From Alphaproteobacteria bacterium (GTDB taxonomy: Bacteria > Pseudomonadota > Alphaproteobacteria > Caulobacterales > Aquidulcibacteraceae), in NCBI GenBank assembly GCA_027485915.1, contig JAIXQA010000018.1:1-64000 (forward strand): a stretch of 64,000 nt of DNA. Direction: 5' to 3'. The notes beneath the pieces were generated by a model, which worked only from the letters and a program-made list of their open reading frames with translations, did not search any database and was not told the origin of the DNA. How positions within the stretch are numbered: position 1 is the stretch's first letter; each line of letters begins with the position of its first letter. The position numbers were made by a program, and so were the translations under genes. Of this stretch, positions 35,726 to 43,641 are shown piece by piece.

Positions 35726-36474
35726 CTGCGTTTTGGAGTGGCTTTTGCGCGTTATACCTGCGCGAGTTGCGTCAGGATGCGGGCAATCCATTAGCCTACA
35801 TCTTTGTTGCAAGCTTTGTCTCAGCCTCCATTCTATTGGCGTTTCAAGTCGGTGGCTTGTTTGAATCCGGGCGTGCCGAACTGATCGCCTTTTTTCAATT
35901 TCATCCATGGCTATTTGTCATCTTGATGCCAGCGCTCAGCATGCGGGCGTGGAGTGATGAGGCGCGCACGGGGACCTTGGAAACCTTGTTGGCCCTGCCC
36001 GTGCCAACTTCGGCGTTGGTTGTGGCAAAATTCATGGCCGCTTGGACCTTGGCTTGTCTCATGCTGATTTTGACCACACCGCTTTGGCTGGGGCTTAGCC
36101 TGCTTGGCCCGGTCGATCACGGTGCAACTTTGACCGCCTATGTGGGCTCATGCCTGTTGTCCGGGGCCTATTTGGCAATCGGCATGGCAGCGTCAGCGGC
36201 GAGCCGCAGTCAGGTCTTGAGCTTTGTCCTAGCCTTGGGCGTAAGCTTCCTTGCAACTGCGGCAGGTTTGCCTTTGGTGAGCAGCACTTTGGCAGCCTTT
36301 TTGCCCTTACCTCTGACAGAGACACTTACCTCCCTCTCGATGCTGGATGCTTTTGCTGGCTTTGAACGGGGCGTTATTGAAGCCCGCGGCTTAAGTTATT
36401 TTCTCGCCGTCATGGCGTTGGGTTTATGTTTGACAGGCCTTTGGGTCGACAACAAACGCGGGGGCCAAGCATGA
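35722..36474 (+). CDS. ABC permease, GldF-like (ABC-2 type)
   Basis: 250 aa with six hydrophobic segments. It has the ABC-2 plan: N-terminal LRELRQDAGNPLAYIFVASF, then MRAWSDEARTGTLETLLALPV, a hallmark loop of GldF/NosY-type permeases. Partner of the GldA-like ATPase; both cotranscribed with GldG-like and DUF4340 proteins. ATG 35722 overlaps the ATPase stop and its own stop overlaps the next start. Confidence 0.9.
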   Translation: MTAFWSGFCALYLRELRQDAGNPLAYIFVASFVSASILLAFQVGGLFESGRAELIAFFQFHPWLFVILMPALSMRAWSDEARTGTLETLLALPVPTSALVVAKFMAAWTLACLMLILTTPLWLGLSLLGPVDHGATLTAYVGSCLLSGAYLAIGMAASAASRSQVLSFVLALGVSFLATAAGLPLVSSTLAAFLPLPLTETLTSLSMLDAFAGFERGVIEARGLSYFLAVMALGLCLTGLWVDNKRGGQA

Positions 36475-38300
36475 GCCGGCCTCTCTTCACCCGCCTTGCC
36501 GCAATTCTGCTGTTGATCTTATTCGTGTGTAGCCAAGTGATTAGCCAAAACTGGCTGGCCAATTTGCGTCTGGATACGACGGAGGACCAGACCTACACGC
36601 TTTCACCGGGCACGAAGTCTGTGCTGGCTGATCTCCGACAACCCATAGAACTGCGCCTTTATCTCTCCCGCGAGGCTTTGACCGAAGACCCAGTCATGCG
36701 TGGCTTTACTCAGCGTGTTTCTGACTTACTCTCGGTCTATGCGCGCGATTCTAACGGCCATATCCGATTGAGGATTTTGGACACCAAACCGTTTTCGGCC
36801 CGTGAAGAGGAAGCAATAAACGCCGGTCTAACGCCAATTCCTGGGCCTCGTCCAGATGATGCCGCAGCCTTTTTGGGCGTGGTGCTAAAAAGCCCCTATG
36901 GCCGCAACGTCGTGATACCGCTGCTAGATCCCGCTGACGCAGCCAGTCTTGAGTTTCAAATGACCCGTGCGGTGGTCAAACTGAAGGGGTCAAGGCCAAC
37001 GCGTGTTGCGCTGTTGACCAGCCTGCCGTGGCTATTCGCCTCTGGCCCCGAGCACGGTGGCTTACGTCCAGTGGCGCAAATTGCAGCGCTCTTGATGCAG
37101 GAGACAGACTTTTCGTTCTTACGCTCAGACTTTCAGACAATCCCGACCGGCACAGATGTACTGATTATTGCCCAGCCTGAGCCCCTGACCGAAGCGCAGC
37201 AATTTGTGTTGGACCAATATGTCTTGAGCGGAGGCAAACTTTTGCTGATGCTAGACCCCGCTTCAACCATCGCCCGCGATGGGGGTGGGGGCCAGCAACA
37301 GGGGACGCAGGCATTGGGACGTTTGGTGCAAGCGTGGGGATTTAGCGTGCAAGGTGATGTCATTGCCGATCGCGCGCGCGCTCTTCCGGTGCAAACGGGT
37401 CTGTCAGGGCGCGCGGCGATTGCCCCACAGCCCCTGATTTTCCAAGTCCCGGTCAGCGGCCTCAGTCAGGATCAAGCTGTTACGCGCAGCCTCAGCCAAG
37501 GCGTGCATTTGGCAACGCCGGGCGAGGTCGTGTCACTTGGTCAGACAGGGACCAGCTTCACGCCACTCCTTACTTCTTCGCCCGACACCATGCGGCTTGA
37601 AGCCAAGCGCGCTCTATCTGGCATAAGCCCTCAAGATATTGAGCTAGATTGGCAAAGCTCCGGCCAGCGCCAAGTCTTGGCGGCTAAAGTAGAGGGCAAA
37701 TGGACTACCGCCTTTCCAAACGGGGATCCCAGAAGTTCGGATACAGCTGCAATCAAGGCGGCCGTTAATCTTGGCCAAATTCTGGTCTTTGGCGACGTCG
37801 ATTTGTTAGCAGATAGCCTTTATGTTGATGACACCGGCGCTGTGGCCGACAATGCGCGCTTGATCCTCAATAGTGTGGATTATCTTGCTGGCAATACACA
37901 GCTAATAGAGCTACGCTCCCGCACGCCACGTCCGCGCAATTTGGTGGAGGTGGAAGAGCTGCGGCAATCGGCACAATCTCGCGTGCTTGAAGAAGAGCAG
38001 GCCTTGGAAAGCCGTCTCCTGCTGGCTGAAACCCGCTTGAAAGAAATCGAGGCCAAGGAAGCAGCCAAAGGCCTTGTCACTTCCGATGTCGCCGATCATG
38101 AATTCGCCCAAGTACACGAGGAAGTGCAAGAGGCCCGCACCCGGCTGAGGGAGGTCCAAGAGGGCGTGCGAAGCGGTGTGGCGCGCGTGAAGACCCGCCT
38201 GATGGTTATCCCCGGCATTGTGGTTCCCGCGCTGATCGTGCTGATTGGGCTGTTTATACAGTTTCGTAGGCGTCGCCAGCAGAAGCGGTTCGCGCCATGA
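36471..38300 (+). CDS. GldG-family auxiliary protein of an ABC system
   Basis: 609 aa from ATG 36471. One N-terminal segment (about 8-26), then NLRLDTTEDQTYTLSPGTKSVLADL, the signature of the GldG/ABC-type auxiliary family, a large periplasmic region with a GATase1-like fold (DVLIIAQPEPLTEAQQFVLDQYVLSGGKLLLMLDP), a charged coiled coil at about 505-570, and a C-terminal membrane segment (about 577-596) with a basic end. Thus both ends sit in the membrane. Overlaps its neighbours by 4 bp each. Confidence 0.9.
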   Translation: MSRPLFTRLAAILLLILFVCSQVISQNWLANLRLDTTEDQTYTLSPGTKSVLADLRQPIELRLYLSREALTEDPVMRGFTQRVSDLLSVYARDSNGHIRLRILDTKPFSAREEEAINAGLTPIPGPRPDDAAAFLGVVLKSPYGRNVVIPLLDPADAASLEFQMTRAVVKLKGSRPTRVALLTSLPWLFASGPEHGGLRPVAQIAALLMQETDFSFLRSDFQTIPTGTDVLIIAQPEPLTEAQQFVLDQYVLSGGKLLLMLDPASTIARDGGGGQQQGTQALGRLVQAWGFSVQGDVIADRARALPVQTGLSGRAAIAPQPLIFQVPVSGLSQDQAVTRSLSQGVHLATPGEVVSLGQTGTSFTPLLTSSPDTMRLEAKRALSGISPQDIELDWQSSGQRQVLAAKVEGKWTTAFPNGDPRSSDTAAIKAAVNLGQILVFGDVDLLADSLYVDDTGAVADNARLILNSVDYLAGNTQLIELRSRTPRPRNLVEVEELRQSAQSRVLEEEQALESRLLLAETRLKEIEAKEAAKGLVTSDVADHEFAQVHEEVQEARTRLREVQEGVRSGVARVKTRLMVIPGIVVPALIVLIGLFIQFRRRRQQKRFAP

Positions 38301-39304
38301 CCAAGCGGCAGCTGACCACTGGCGACATGAAACGACGTGATATCCTGATCCGCTTGGGCGGGGCCTGTGTGGCGGGTCTCGGTCTCAGCATATTCGCCTT
38401 GGCACGCCAGCCCGGTGACCGGTTGAGGCAGCCCAGATCGGGTAAGGTTTTCCCGAACCTTTCCAGAGAGGTGTCTAAAGCCAGCTGGATCAGAATCCTT
38501 GGACCAACCAGCCAATTTGAACTAGCGAAACGATCCGGGTCTTGGGTGATGCCTTTAGCGGACTCCTACAAAGTTGCTGACGAGCCGCTACGCCGCCTCA
38601 TCAAAGCACTAACAGACCTGCGCTATGTCCGTGTCCTGCCCTTGCCGGCCGAACAAGATTTGGCCGCTAGCGAAATTGATCCCCGCAAAGGTGGCGACGG
38701 AATTTGGTTGAGTGTGGAGACCGACGACCGAAGCCCCCTCGCCACGCTAATTCTGGCAAAGCGGGGCGAACAGACATTGGCGCAGATTGCGGGTGATCGC
38801 GCACGCTTCGAAGTCAATTCAGTCGATTGGCCAAGCTTAACTAATCCGCGTGACTGGCTGGCCCTACCCAGATTTGAGTTCGCACCCGAACGGATCGCGA
38901 CAATAAGCCTGACCCGTCCGGGCCAAAGCCCACTCGATATTGTCCGCCGTCCCGACGGTGGATTTGCGCCTGTTGGTGGGAAAGCCAACTCCATCATTAC
39001 CGACGTCGCCCTTTTGCTTGGACACCTAGACTTCCGAGACGCTCGACGGGCACAGCGGCTGATTGGAACCGTGACTTTTAGCCATGAGACAACCCTAAAA
39101 TCAGGCCTGGTGATCGCGCTCGATGGCTATGAAGCTGAAAGTCGGTTCTGGGTGAAGATCCGCATCGATACGCGACGGGCCGCAAGTCCAGACGAAGGCG
39201 ACCGGTTGGCTTCCCAAACCGAGACTTGGGCCTTTGAAGTTCCGGCCAAATTCTGGACCTTGTTGACAACCCCAACCCCGATGCTGTTGCAGGCGGGCCC
39301 CTGA
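38297..39304 (+). CDS. DUF4340 protein of the Gld-like ABC operon
   Basis: 335 aa. A single N-terminal hydrophobic segment (about 17-36) precedes a beta-rich extracytoplasmic part with repeats of a DUF4340-type module: WIRILGPTSQFELAKRSGSWVM, KVADEPLRRLIKALTDLRYVRVL and a second similar half after PERIATISLTRPG. DUF4340 genes regularly follow gldG homologues. The substrate of the system is unknown. Ends the operon; ccmC begins 81 bp later. Confidence 0.87.
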   Translation: MTKRQLTTGDMKRRDILIRLGGACVAGLGLSIFALARQPGDRLRQPRSGKVFPNLSREVSKASWIRILGPTSQFELAKRSGSWVMPLADSYKVADEPLRRLIKALTDLRYVRVLPLPAEQDLAASEIDPRKGGDGIWLSVETDDRSPLATLILAKRGEQTLAQIAGDRARFEVNSVDWPSLTNPRDWLALPRFEFAPERIATISLTRPGQSPLDIVRRPDGGFAPVGGKANSIITDVALLLGHLDFRDARRAQRLIGTVTFSHETTLKSGLVIALDGYEAESRFWVKIRIDTRRAASPDEGDRLASQTETWAFEVPAKFWTLLTTPTPMLLQAGP

Positions 39305-39385
39305 CCCCGTGCTAGCAGCTTTGTGCTGCGTCTGATCAAGGCCAAACGCTGGACCTGATGGCATCTGCGTTCTAACTGAGGACTC

Positions 39386-40105
39386 ATGATTTCTGGCTTC
39401 GCAAACCCACAGCGCTTTCTTGGTCTCAGCAATTGGCTGCTGCCGCTTGCGGTCGTATTGGCTGTGATTGTTACCGCTATTGGCGTGGTTTGGTCGATGC
39501 TTTATGCGCCAGCCGACTATCAGCAAGGCGAGACCGCGCGCATCATGTATATTCATGTACCATCCGCTTGGATTGCCGTTGGTGCCTATACTGGTATGGC
39601 GATTGGTAGCGTTTCTTTCTTAGTGTGGGGCCATGCGCTGGGCGACATTGCCGCGAAAGTGATGGCGCCCATTGGGGCAGCCTTTACCGCGCTATGCCTG
39701 GCTACTGGGTCGATCTGGGGCCGCCCAACTTGGGGCACATGGTGGGAGTGGGATGGTCGTCTTACCTCCGTTCTTGTGCTCTTTTTCCTCTATTTGGGCT
39801 ATATGGCGCTGCGCAGTGCCTTGGATGAAACCAGTAAGGCCTCCAAAGCGGCTGCCATCCTTTGTTTGGTTGGCACGATCAATATTCCGATCATCCGCTT
39901 CTCGGTCGAATGGTGGAACACTCTGCACCAGAAAGCCTCCATTATTCGCGAGGGTGGCCCAAGCCTTGACCCAACCCTCCTATACCCATTGCTTGTCATG
40001 GGCGTGGCATATCTTTTGATTTTTGCTGCCCTGACTTTGGCGGGCATGCGCGCAGAGATTTGGAAGCGCTCTGCTGACGCGATCGAGGCGAGGTTGCAGT
40101 CATGA
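39386..40105 (+). CDS. ccmC: Heme exporter protein CcmC
   Basis: 239 aa inner-membrane protein that loads heme onto CcmE. The tryptophan-rich WGTWWEWDGRLTS block (about 116-128) is diagnostic; conserved His are in YIHVPSAW (about 53-60) and EWWNTLHQ (about 173-180). Six membrane segments, expected length. Overlaps ccmD by 4 bp. Confidence 0.95.
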   Translation: MISGFANPQRFLGLSNWLLPLAVVLAVIVTAIGVVWSMLYAPADYQQGETARIMYIHVPSAWIAVGAYTGMAIGSVSFLVWGHALGDIAAKVMAPIGAAFTALCLATGSIWGRPTWGTWWEWDGRLTSVLVLFFLYLGYMALRSALDETSKASKAAAILCLVGTINIPIIRFSVEWWNTLHQKASIIREGGPSLDPTLLYPLLVMGVAYLLIFAALTLAGMRAEIWKRSADAIEARLQS

Positions 40106-40293
40106 CACCGCAGTTTGCTTCGCTGTCTGAGTTCTTGGCCATGGGTGGCTATGCTGGCTTTGTGTTTGGCGCTTGGGGCCTCAGCGTCGCTGTGATTGCA
40201 GGGCTAATCCTGAGGGCTATTGTGACAGGCCGAAACCAAAAAACCCGCTTAGAAGCTTTGCGTCAGGAAAAGGATGCGGGCACAAGTCCATGA
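40102..40293 (+). CDS. ccmD: Heme exporter protein CcmD
   Basis: 63 aa with one membrane segment. FLAMGGYAGFVFGAWGLSV followed by a basic tail is typical of CcmD, which holds CcmABC and CcmE together. Overlaps both ccmC and ccmG by 4 bp. Confidence 0.9.
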   Translation: MTPQFASLSEFLAMGGYAGFVFGAWGLSVAVIAGLILRAIVTGRNQKTRLEALRQEKDAGTSP

Positions 40294-40835
40294 GCACACC
40301 GCCTCAATCCAATCGCTTGATGGCCTTTCTGCCACTAGCCCTGTTCTTGGGCCTAGCCGGACTGTTTATTTGGGCCATATTTGGCCAACGGGTAGACCGC
40401 CATACTAGCGCCCTAATCGGTAAGCCCGTACCGCCGATCGTCTTGCCAGCTATGGACGGCAAGACGCTAGATCTTGCCAGCTACAAGGGGCGCGCCGTCA
40501 TCGTAAATGTGTTCGCGTCCTGGTGCGCGCCTTGCCGGGTTGAGCACCCGATCCTGTTGCAAATGGCCAAGGATAAGCGCTTCGTTGTAATTGGGCTCGC
40601 TTACCGCGATGATCCAAGCAAAACCCAAGCTTACCTGGATGAACTCGGTGATCCCTATGCGCAAACTGGTATTGACCGGCAAGGGTCAGCCGGGGTGCAA
40701 TTGGGCCTTGGCGGAGTACCAGAAACCTATGTCATCAGCGCCGAGGGAATTGTCTTGGCACGACATCAAGGCGAAATCACACCGAAGGTGGCCGGGGAAT
40801 TGGCACAACTCGCGGCGCGTAATTCAAGCCCCTGA
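40290..40835 (+). CDS. ccmG: Cytochrome c maturation thioredoxin CcmG/DsbE
   Basis: 181 aa from ATG 40290. N-terminal anchor (about 10-31), then a periplasmic thioredoxin domain: PVPPIVLPAMDGKTLDL, active site FASWCAPCRVEHP (Cys near 80/83), and the GLGGVPETYVI cis-Pro block characteristic of DsbE. It reduces apocytochrome c haem-binding cysteines. A longer frame beginning inside ccmD is not supported. ccmE, ccmF and ccmH are not in the window. Confidence 0.94.
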   Translation: MSTPPQSNRLMAFLPLALFLGLAGLFIWAIFGQRVDRHTSALIGKPVPPIVLPAMDGKTLDLASYKGRAVIVNVFASWCAPCRVEHPILLQMAKDKRFVVIGLAYRDDPSKTQAYLDELGDPYAQTGIDRQGSAGVQLGLGGVPETYVISAEGIVLARHQGEITPKVAGELAQLAARNSSP

Positions 40836-40911
40836 CCCCCGTTTGGATGGCAGGCGGCCTCGCGAAACTTATTTGTAAATCATTAACGCAACGCAGATTA
40901 GCCCTCTACTC

Positions 40912-41184
40912 ATGAAAGTTGATCCGCCCCTTTTTCCGCCCACCCTTGGTCAGCCTTCCAATGCCGCGCGCCCTTCTGCGGAGGCCAGCGAGGCCCGTAA
41001 GGCCTTTGCCGCCCTCTTAAGTGCTGCCAATCAGCGCTCTACCCTACCCCGCGATCTTGCAACCACTAACAGCGCAGAGCGCCCGGTTTCCGTCAGCAAT
41101 TCAACACCTTCTAATCGGGCGGAAGAAACTTCGGCAACTAGTAGCCTCGCACGACCGGGGCGCGTAATCGATATCCGCGTTTAG
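40912..41184 (+). CDS. Small Ser/Ala-rich protein near the flagellins, unknown function
   Basis: 90 aa, no signal or membrane segment. Low-complexity composition, with an EARKAFAALLSAANQ helix at about 26-40 and a C-terminus RPGRVIDIRV. Short proteins ending in an LDIRV-like motif occur near flagellar genes in alphaproteobacteria, so a motility link is possible, but not demonstrated. No clear Shine-Dalgarno upstream. Confidence 0.55.
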   Translation: MKVDPPLFPPTLGQPSNAARPSAEASEARKAFAALLSAANQRSTLPRDLATTNSAERPVSVSNSTPSNRAEETSATSSLARPGRVIDIRV

Positions 41185-41693
41185 AGATATACGACCACGT
41201 TTGCCAGCAACTTGGCCGAATTGGATATTGCCCAAATTTAAATAAAATTTTTTCGATTTTTCGGACTCTTTATTGGTAACCCAATGGTAATGTCATCATA
41301 GGTTATTCCGACCAAACACCTGAATGGTGTCCACTGATGATGAAAGATCATTCAATGATTGAAGAACTCATGCTTCGGACGGCTTAACGCCAACGACTGC
41401 AGCAGTTTCGACGCTGCAGATACGCCACCAGGTTGCGTCACAGACGTGAGGGATTGCCATCCTGCCCCTTTAACGTGTGCTAGACCTAGCCATGTCAGCC
41501 CCGGCTGACCAAACCATCTCTTTGTATGCGTGCCTTCGAGAGTTTCACCATGCTGACCCATGTCGGCGTGCATGGGGGCGGCTATGCGCACCCATGGACT
41601 AAGCGAAGTTTCCTAAGAGCCGGGCCAGGGTGCCTAGGTTCAATCAAAGCATGACTAAAAGTCAGTCCAATTGCTAAATGCAAGGAGATCACA
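41185..41693 (+). promoter_or_regulatory. Long leader/regulatory region of flagellin 1
   Basis: 509 bp without a convincing gene. It holds an AT-rich stretch (about 41232-41275), a GGTAACCCAATGGTAATG element (41275-41292) related to the palindromes before the second flagellin, a hairpin CTGCAGC/GCTGCAG (41397-41419), and another GTCAGCC-CC-GGCTGAC (41494-41509). A GCAAGGAG Shine-Dalgarno stands before ATG 41694. Weak GG-N10-GC sites for sigma-54 exist at 41574-41587 and 41637-41650. A minus-strand frame at 41352-41591 has no recognisable features. Confidence 0.45.
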
Positions 41694-42518
41694 ATGATCA
41701 GTATTAACACGAATACTGGTTCGATGGCGGCGATCCAAAACCTAAATCGAACCAGCTCAGAGCTGCAGCAAACACAATCGGCAATCTCTACAGGCAAAAA
41801 AGTCGCCAATGTTCGCGACAATGGTGCCGTCTGGGTGATCGCAAACAAGATGTCAAATGATGTGCAATCCTATACCCGAGTTCGGGAGTCCAACGATCGT
41901 GCCCGCGCCATTCTCGATACCGGGATTGCCGCAGGCGAGAGCATTATGGAATTGCTCAATGAGATGAAGTCCAAAGCTTTGGCGGCCACCCAGACAGGGC
42001 TCTCGACGGGGTCACAAGCCGCGCTGGCAGCTGACTTCGCACAATTGCGCGATCAAATCACAACGGTCGTCGCCAATGCAAGCTTTGATGGAACCAATAT
42101 CGTCCGCGCGACGCCCGATAGTGCCATTTCCCTCGGCGATGCAGATGGGGGCAATAGCCTCACAATCGCTGGGGCAAACCTGAACTTGGGCGGGACGATC
42201 GTGTCAGTTGCAACGACTTCCGCGCTTGATACGGCGGCAAATGCCGCAACGGCCCTTACGGCTGTGAACAATTCAATCACGGCGCTTGGGTCACAATTGG
42301 CAACTTGGGGTGCAGGTGCGAAGCGCCTCGAGGTCCATCGTAACTTTGTCGGCAAGCTCCAAGACTCGCTAACGAGCGGTATTGGTTCATTGGTCGATGC
42401 CGACATGGCGAAGGAGAGCGCCAAATTGCAAGCGCTGCAGGTAAAGCAGCAATTAGGTCTCCAAGCGCTTTCGATTGCCAACTCAAGCGCCCAATCGGCC
42501 TTGAGTTTGTTTCGATAA
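41694..42518 (+). CDS. Flagellin 1 (Caulobacter FljK/FljL type)
   Basis: 274 aa filament subunit with only the D0/D1 helical ends and a small middle, as in Caulobacter flagellins. ISINTNTGSMAAIQNL at the start and LALSANSSAQSALSLFR-type end (IANSSAQSALSLFR) are the conserved termini; there is no signal peptide since it is exported by the flagellar type III system. Strongly similar along its length to the next gene. Followed by an intrinsic terminator. Confidence 0.95.
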   Translation: MISINTNTGSMAAIQNLNRTSSELQQTQSAISTGKKVANVRDNGAVWVIANKMSNDVQSYTRVRESNDRARAILDTGIAAGESIMELLNEMKSKALAATQTGLSTGSQAALAADFAQLRDQITTVVANASFDGTNIVRATPDSAISLGDADGGNSLTIAGANLNLGGTIVSVATTSALDTAANAATALTAVNNSITALGSQLATWGAGAKRLEVHRNFVGKLQDSLTSGIGSLVDADMAKESAKLQALQVKQQLGLQALSIANSSAQSALSLFR

Positions 42519-42540
42519 ATAGACTTAAAAATCAATAATT

Positions 42541-42577
42541 AAAAGGCTCGGCGGGGATAATCCCTCCGAGCCTTTTT
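42541..42577 (+). terminator. Intrinsic terminator after flagellin 1
   Basis: Stem GGCTCGG (42545-42551) with CCGAGCC (42566-42572) and five T after, preceded by AAAA, 22 bp past the stop codon. Confidence 0.88.
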
Positions 42578-42625
42578 CTTCTAATGGGCGAATTTCAGAC
42601 AAAAATATGGGGATCTCTGCATTTT

Positions 42626-42703
42626 ATTACCATGGGTAACTAATGATTCATAACCCATGGGTAATATCGATTCTGTCAAAATGACAAGGTGCCAAAAGGC
42701 ACC
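42626..42703 (+). promoter_or_regulatory. Palindromic elements and hairpin before flagellin 2
   Basis: TTACC-ATG-GGTAA (42627-42639) and ACCCATGGGT (42653-42662, a perfect 10 bp palindrome) lie 26 bp apart, centre to centre about 25, in the DNA between the flagellin 1 terminator and flagellin 2. A 6 bp hairpin GGTGCC-AAAA-GGCACC follows at 42688-42703. The first pair look like operator half-turns for a dimeric regulator. The hairpin is 28 bp from the start codon and may act on the mRNA. Confidence 0.5.
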
Positions 42704-42731
42704 GCATATGCAAAAAGCAAGGGGATCAAAA

Positions 42732-43556
42732 ATGATCAGCGTCAATACCAATGCTGGAGCCATGGCGGCTATCCAAAATCTGGCAAGCACTAATCGTGAC
42801 TTAATGGCGACGCAAAACGCCATCTCAACTGGAAAGAAAGTTGCTAATGCAACGGATAATGGTGCTATCTGGACCATTGCCAACAAAATGACGTCCGACG
42901 TAGGTGCCTATGGTCGGGTTCGTGAATCAAACGAGCGAGCAGGCGCAATTCTCGACACCGCAATTGCTGCTGGCGAAAGCATCGTGGAATTGCTCAATGA
43001 AATGAAGGGCAAGGCCTTGGCGGCAACTCAGCCGGGCCTTTCGGCCGCCTCACAAGCTGCTCTTAATGCTGACTTCATTCAGCTGCGCGACCAAATAACC
43101 AATGTGATTGCTAACGCGTCTTTTGACGGAACCAATATGATTGGTGCGACGCCGGCATCTGCGATCTCGCTAGGGGACTCGTCTGGAGGCAATAGCATCA
43201 CTGTCGCCGGTGCTAATTTGAGTTTGGGCGGCACCTTTGTCACCGTCACAGCGACCTCTGACCTGACCTCAACGGGAAACGCCGGAACTGCCCTAGGCCT
43301 CGTCAATGACTCGATTACCAATTTGGGCACGCAGCTCGCGACTTGGGGGGCAGGTGCGAAACGTTTTGAAGTTCACCGCACCTTTATTGGCAAATTATCC
43401 GACGCATTGACTAGGGGGATCGGGGCCATCACTGATGCCGACTTGAGCAAAGAAAGCGCAAAGCTGCAGGCCCTGCAGACAAAGCAACAATTGGGCATTC
43501 AAGCGCTCTCGATTGCCAATAGCTCCAGTCAGTCCGCGCTTTCACTCTTCCGCTAG
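42732..43556 (+). CDS. Flagellin 2 (Caulobacter FljK/FljL type)
   Basis: 274 aa, same length and plan as flagellin 1: ISVNTNAGAMAAIQNLASTN at the start and IANSSSQSALSLFR at the end. Most differences fall in the middle (about 140-200). Start ATG 42732 is set by the paralogue and by AAGGGGA upstream; the frame open from 42657 runs over the palindromes. The two genes are separated by a terminator and their own control DNA, so they can be expressed independently. Confidence 0.95.
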   Translation: MISVNTNAGAMAAIQNLASTNRDLMATQNAISTGKKVANATDNGAIWTIANKMTSDVGAYGRVRESNERAGAILDTAIAAGESIVELLNEMKGKALAATQPGLSAASQAALNADFIQLRDQITNVIANASFDGTNMIGATPASAISLGDSSGGNSITVAGANLSLGGTFVTVTATSDLTSTGNAGTALGLVNDSITNLGTQLATWGAGAKRFEVHRTFIGKLSDALTRGIGAITDADLSKESAKLQALQTKQQLGIQALSIANSSSQSALSLFR

Positions 43557-43589
43557 AGAAGAGCCCGAAGAAAAGCCCATTCACAAACT

Positions 43590-43624
43590 TGGCCCGGACG
43601 CTTGCGCCCGGGCCATTTTTTTAT
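43590..43624 (+). terminator. Intrinsic terminator after flagellin 2
   Basis: Stem TGGCCCGG (43590-43597) with CCGGGCCA (43608-43615), loop of 10 nt, followed by seven T. Located 34 bp past the stop. It also lies just past the 3' end of the convergent acyl-CoA dehydrogenase gene. Confidence 0.88.
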
Positions 43625-43641
43625 TGGTCCTTGACCAGACT

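Noticed and set aside
41352-41591. 79-codon minus-strand frame inside the flagellin leader
   Set aside because: No family features, no ribosome site, and it overlaps hairpins of the leader region.
41573-41650. Sigma-54 promoter for flagellin 1
   Set aside because: GG-N10-GC spacing occurs at 41574-41587 and 41637-41650, but flanking bases match the -24/-12 consensus poorly.
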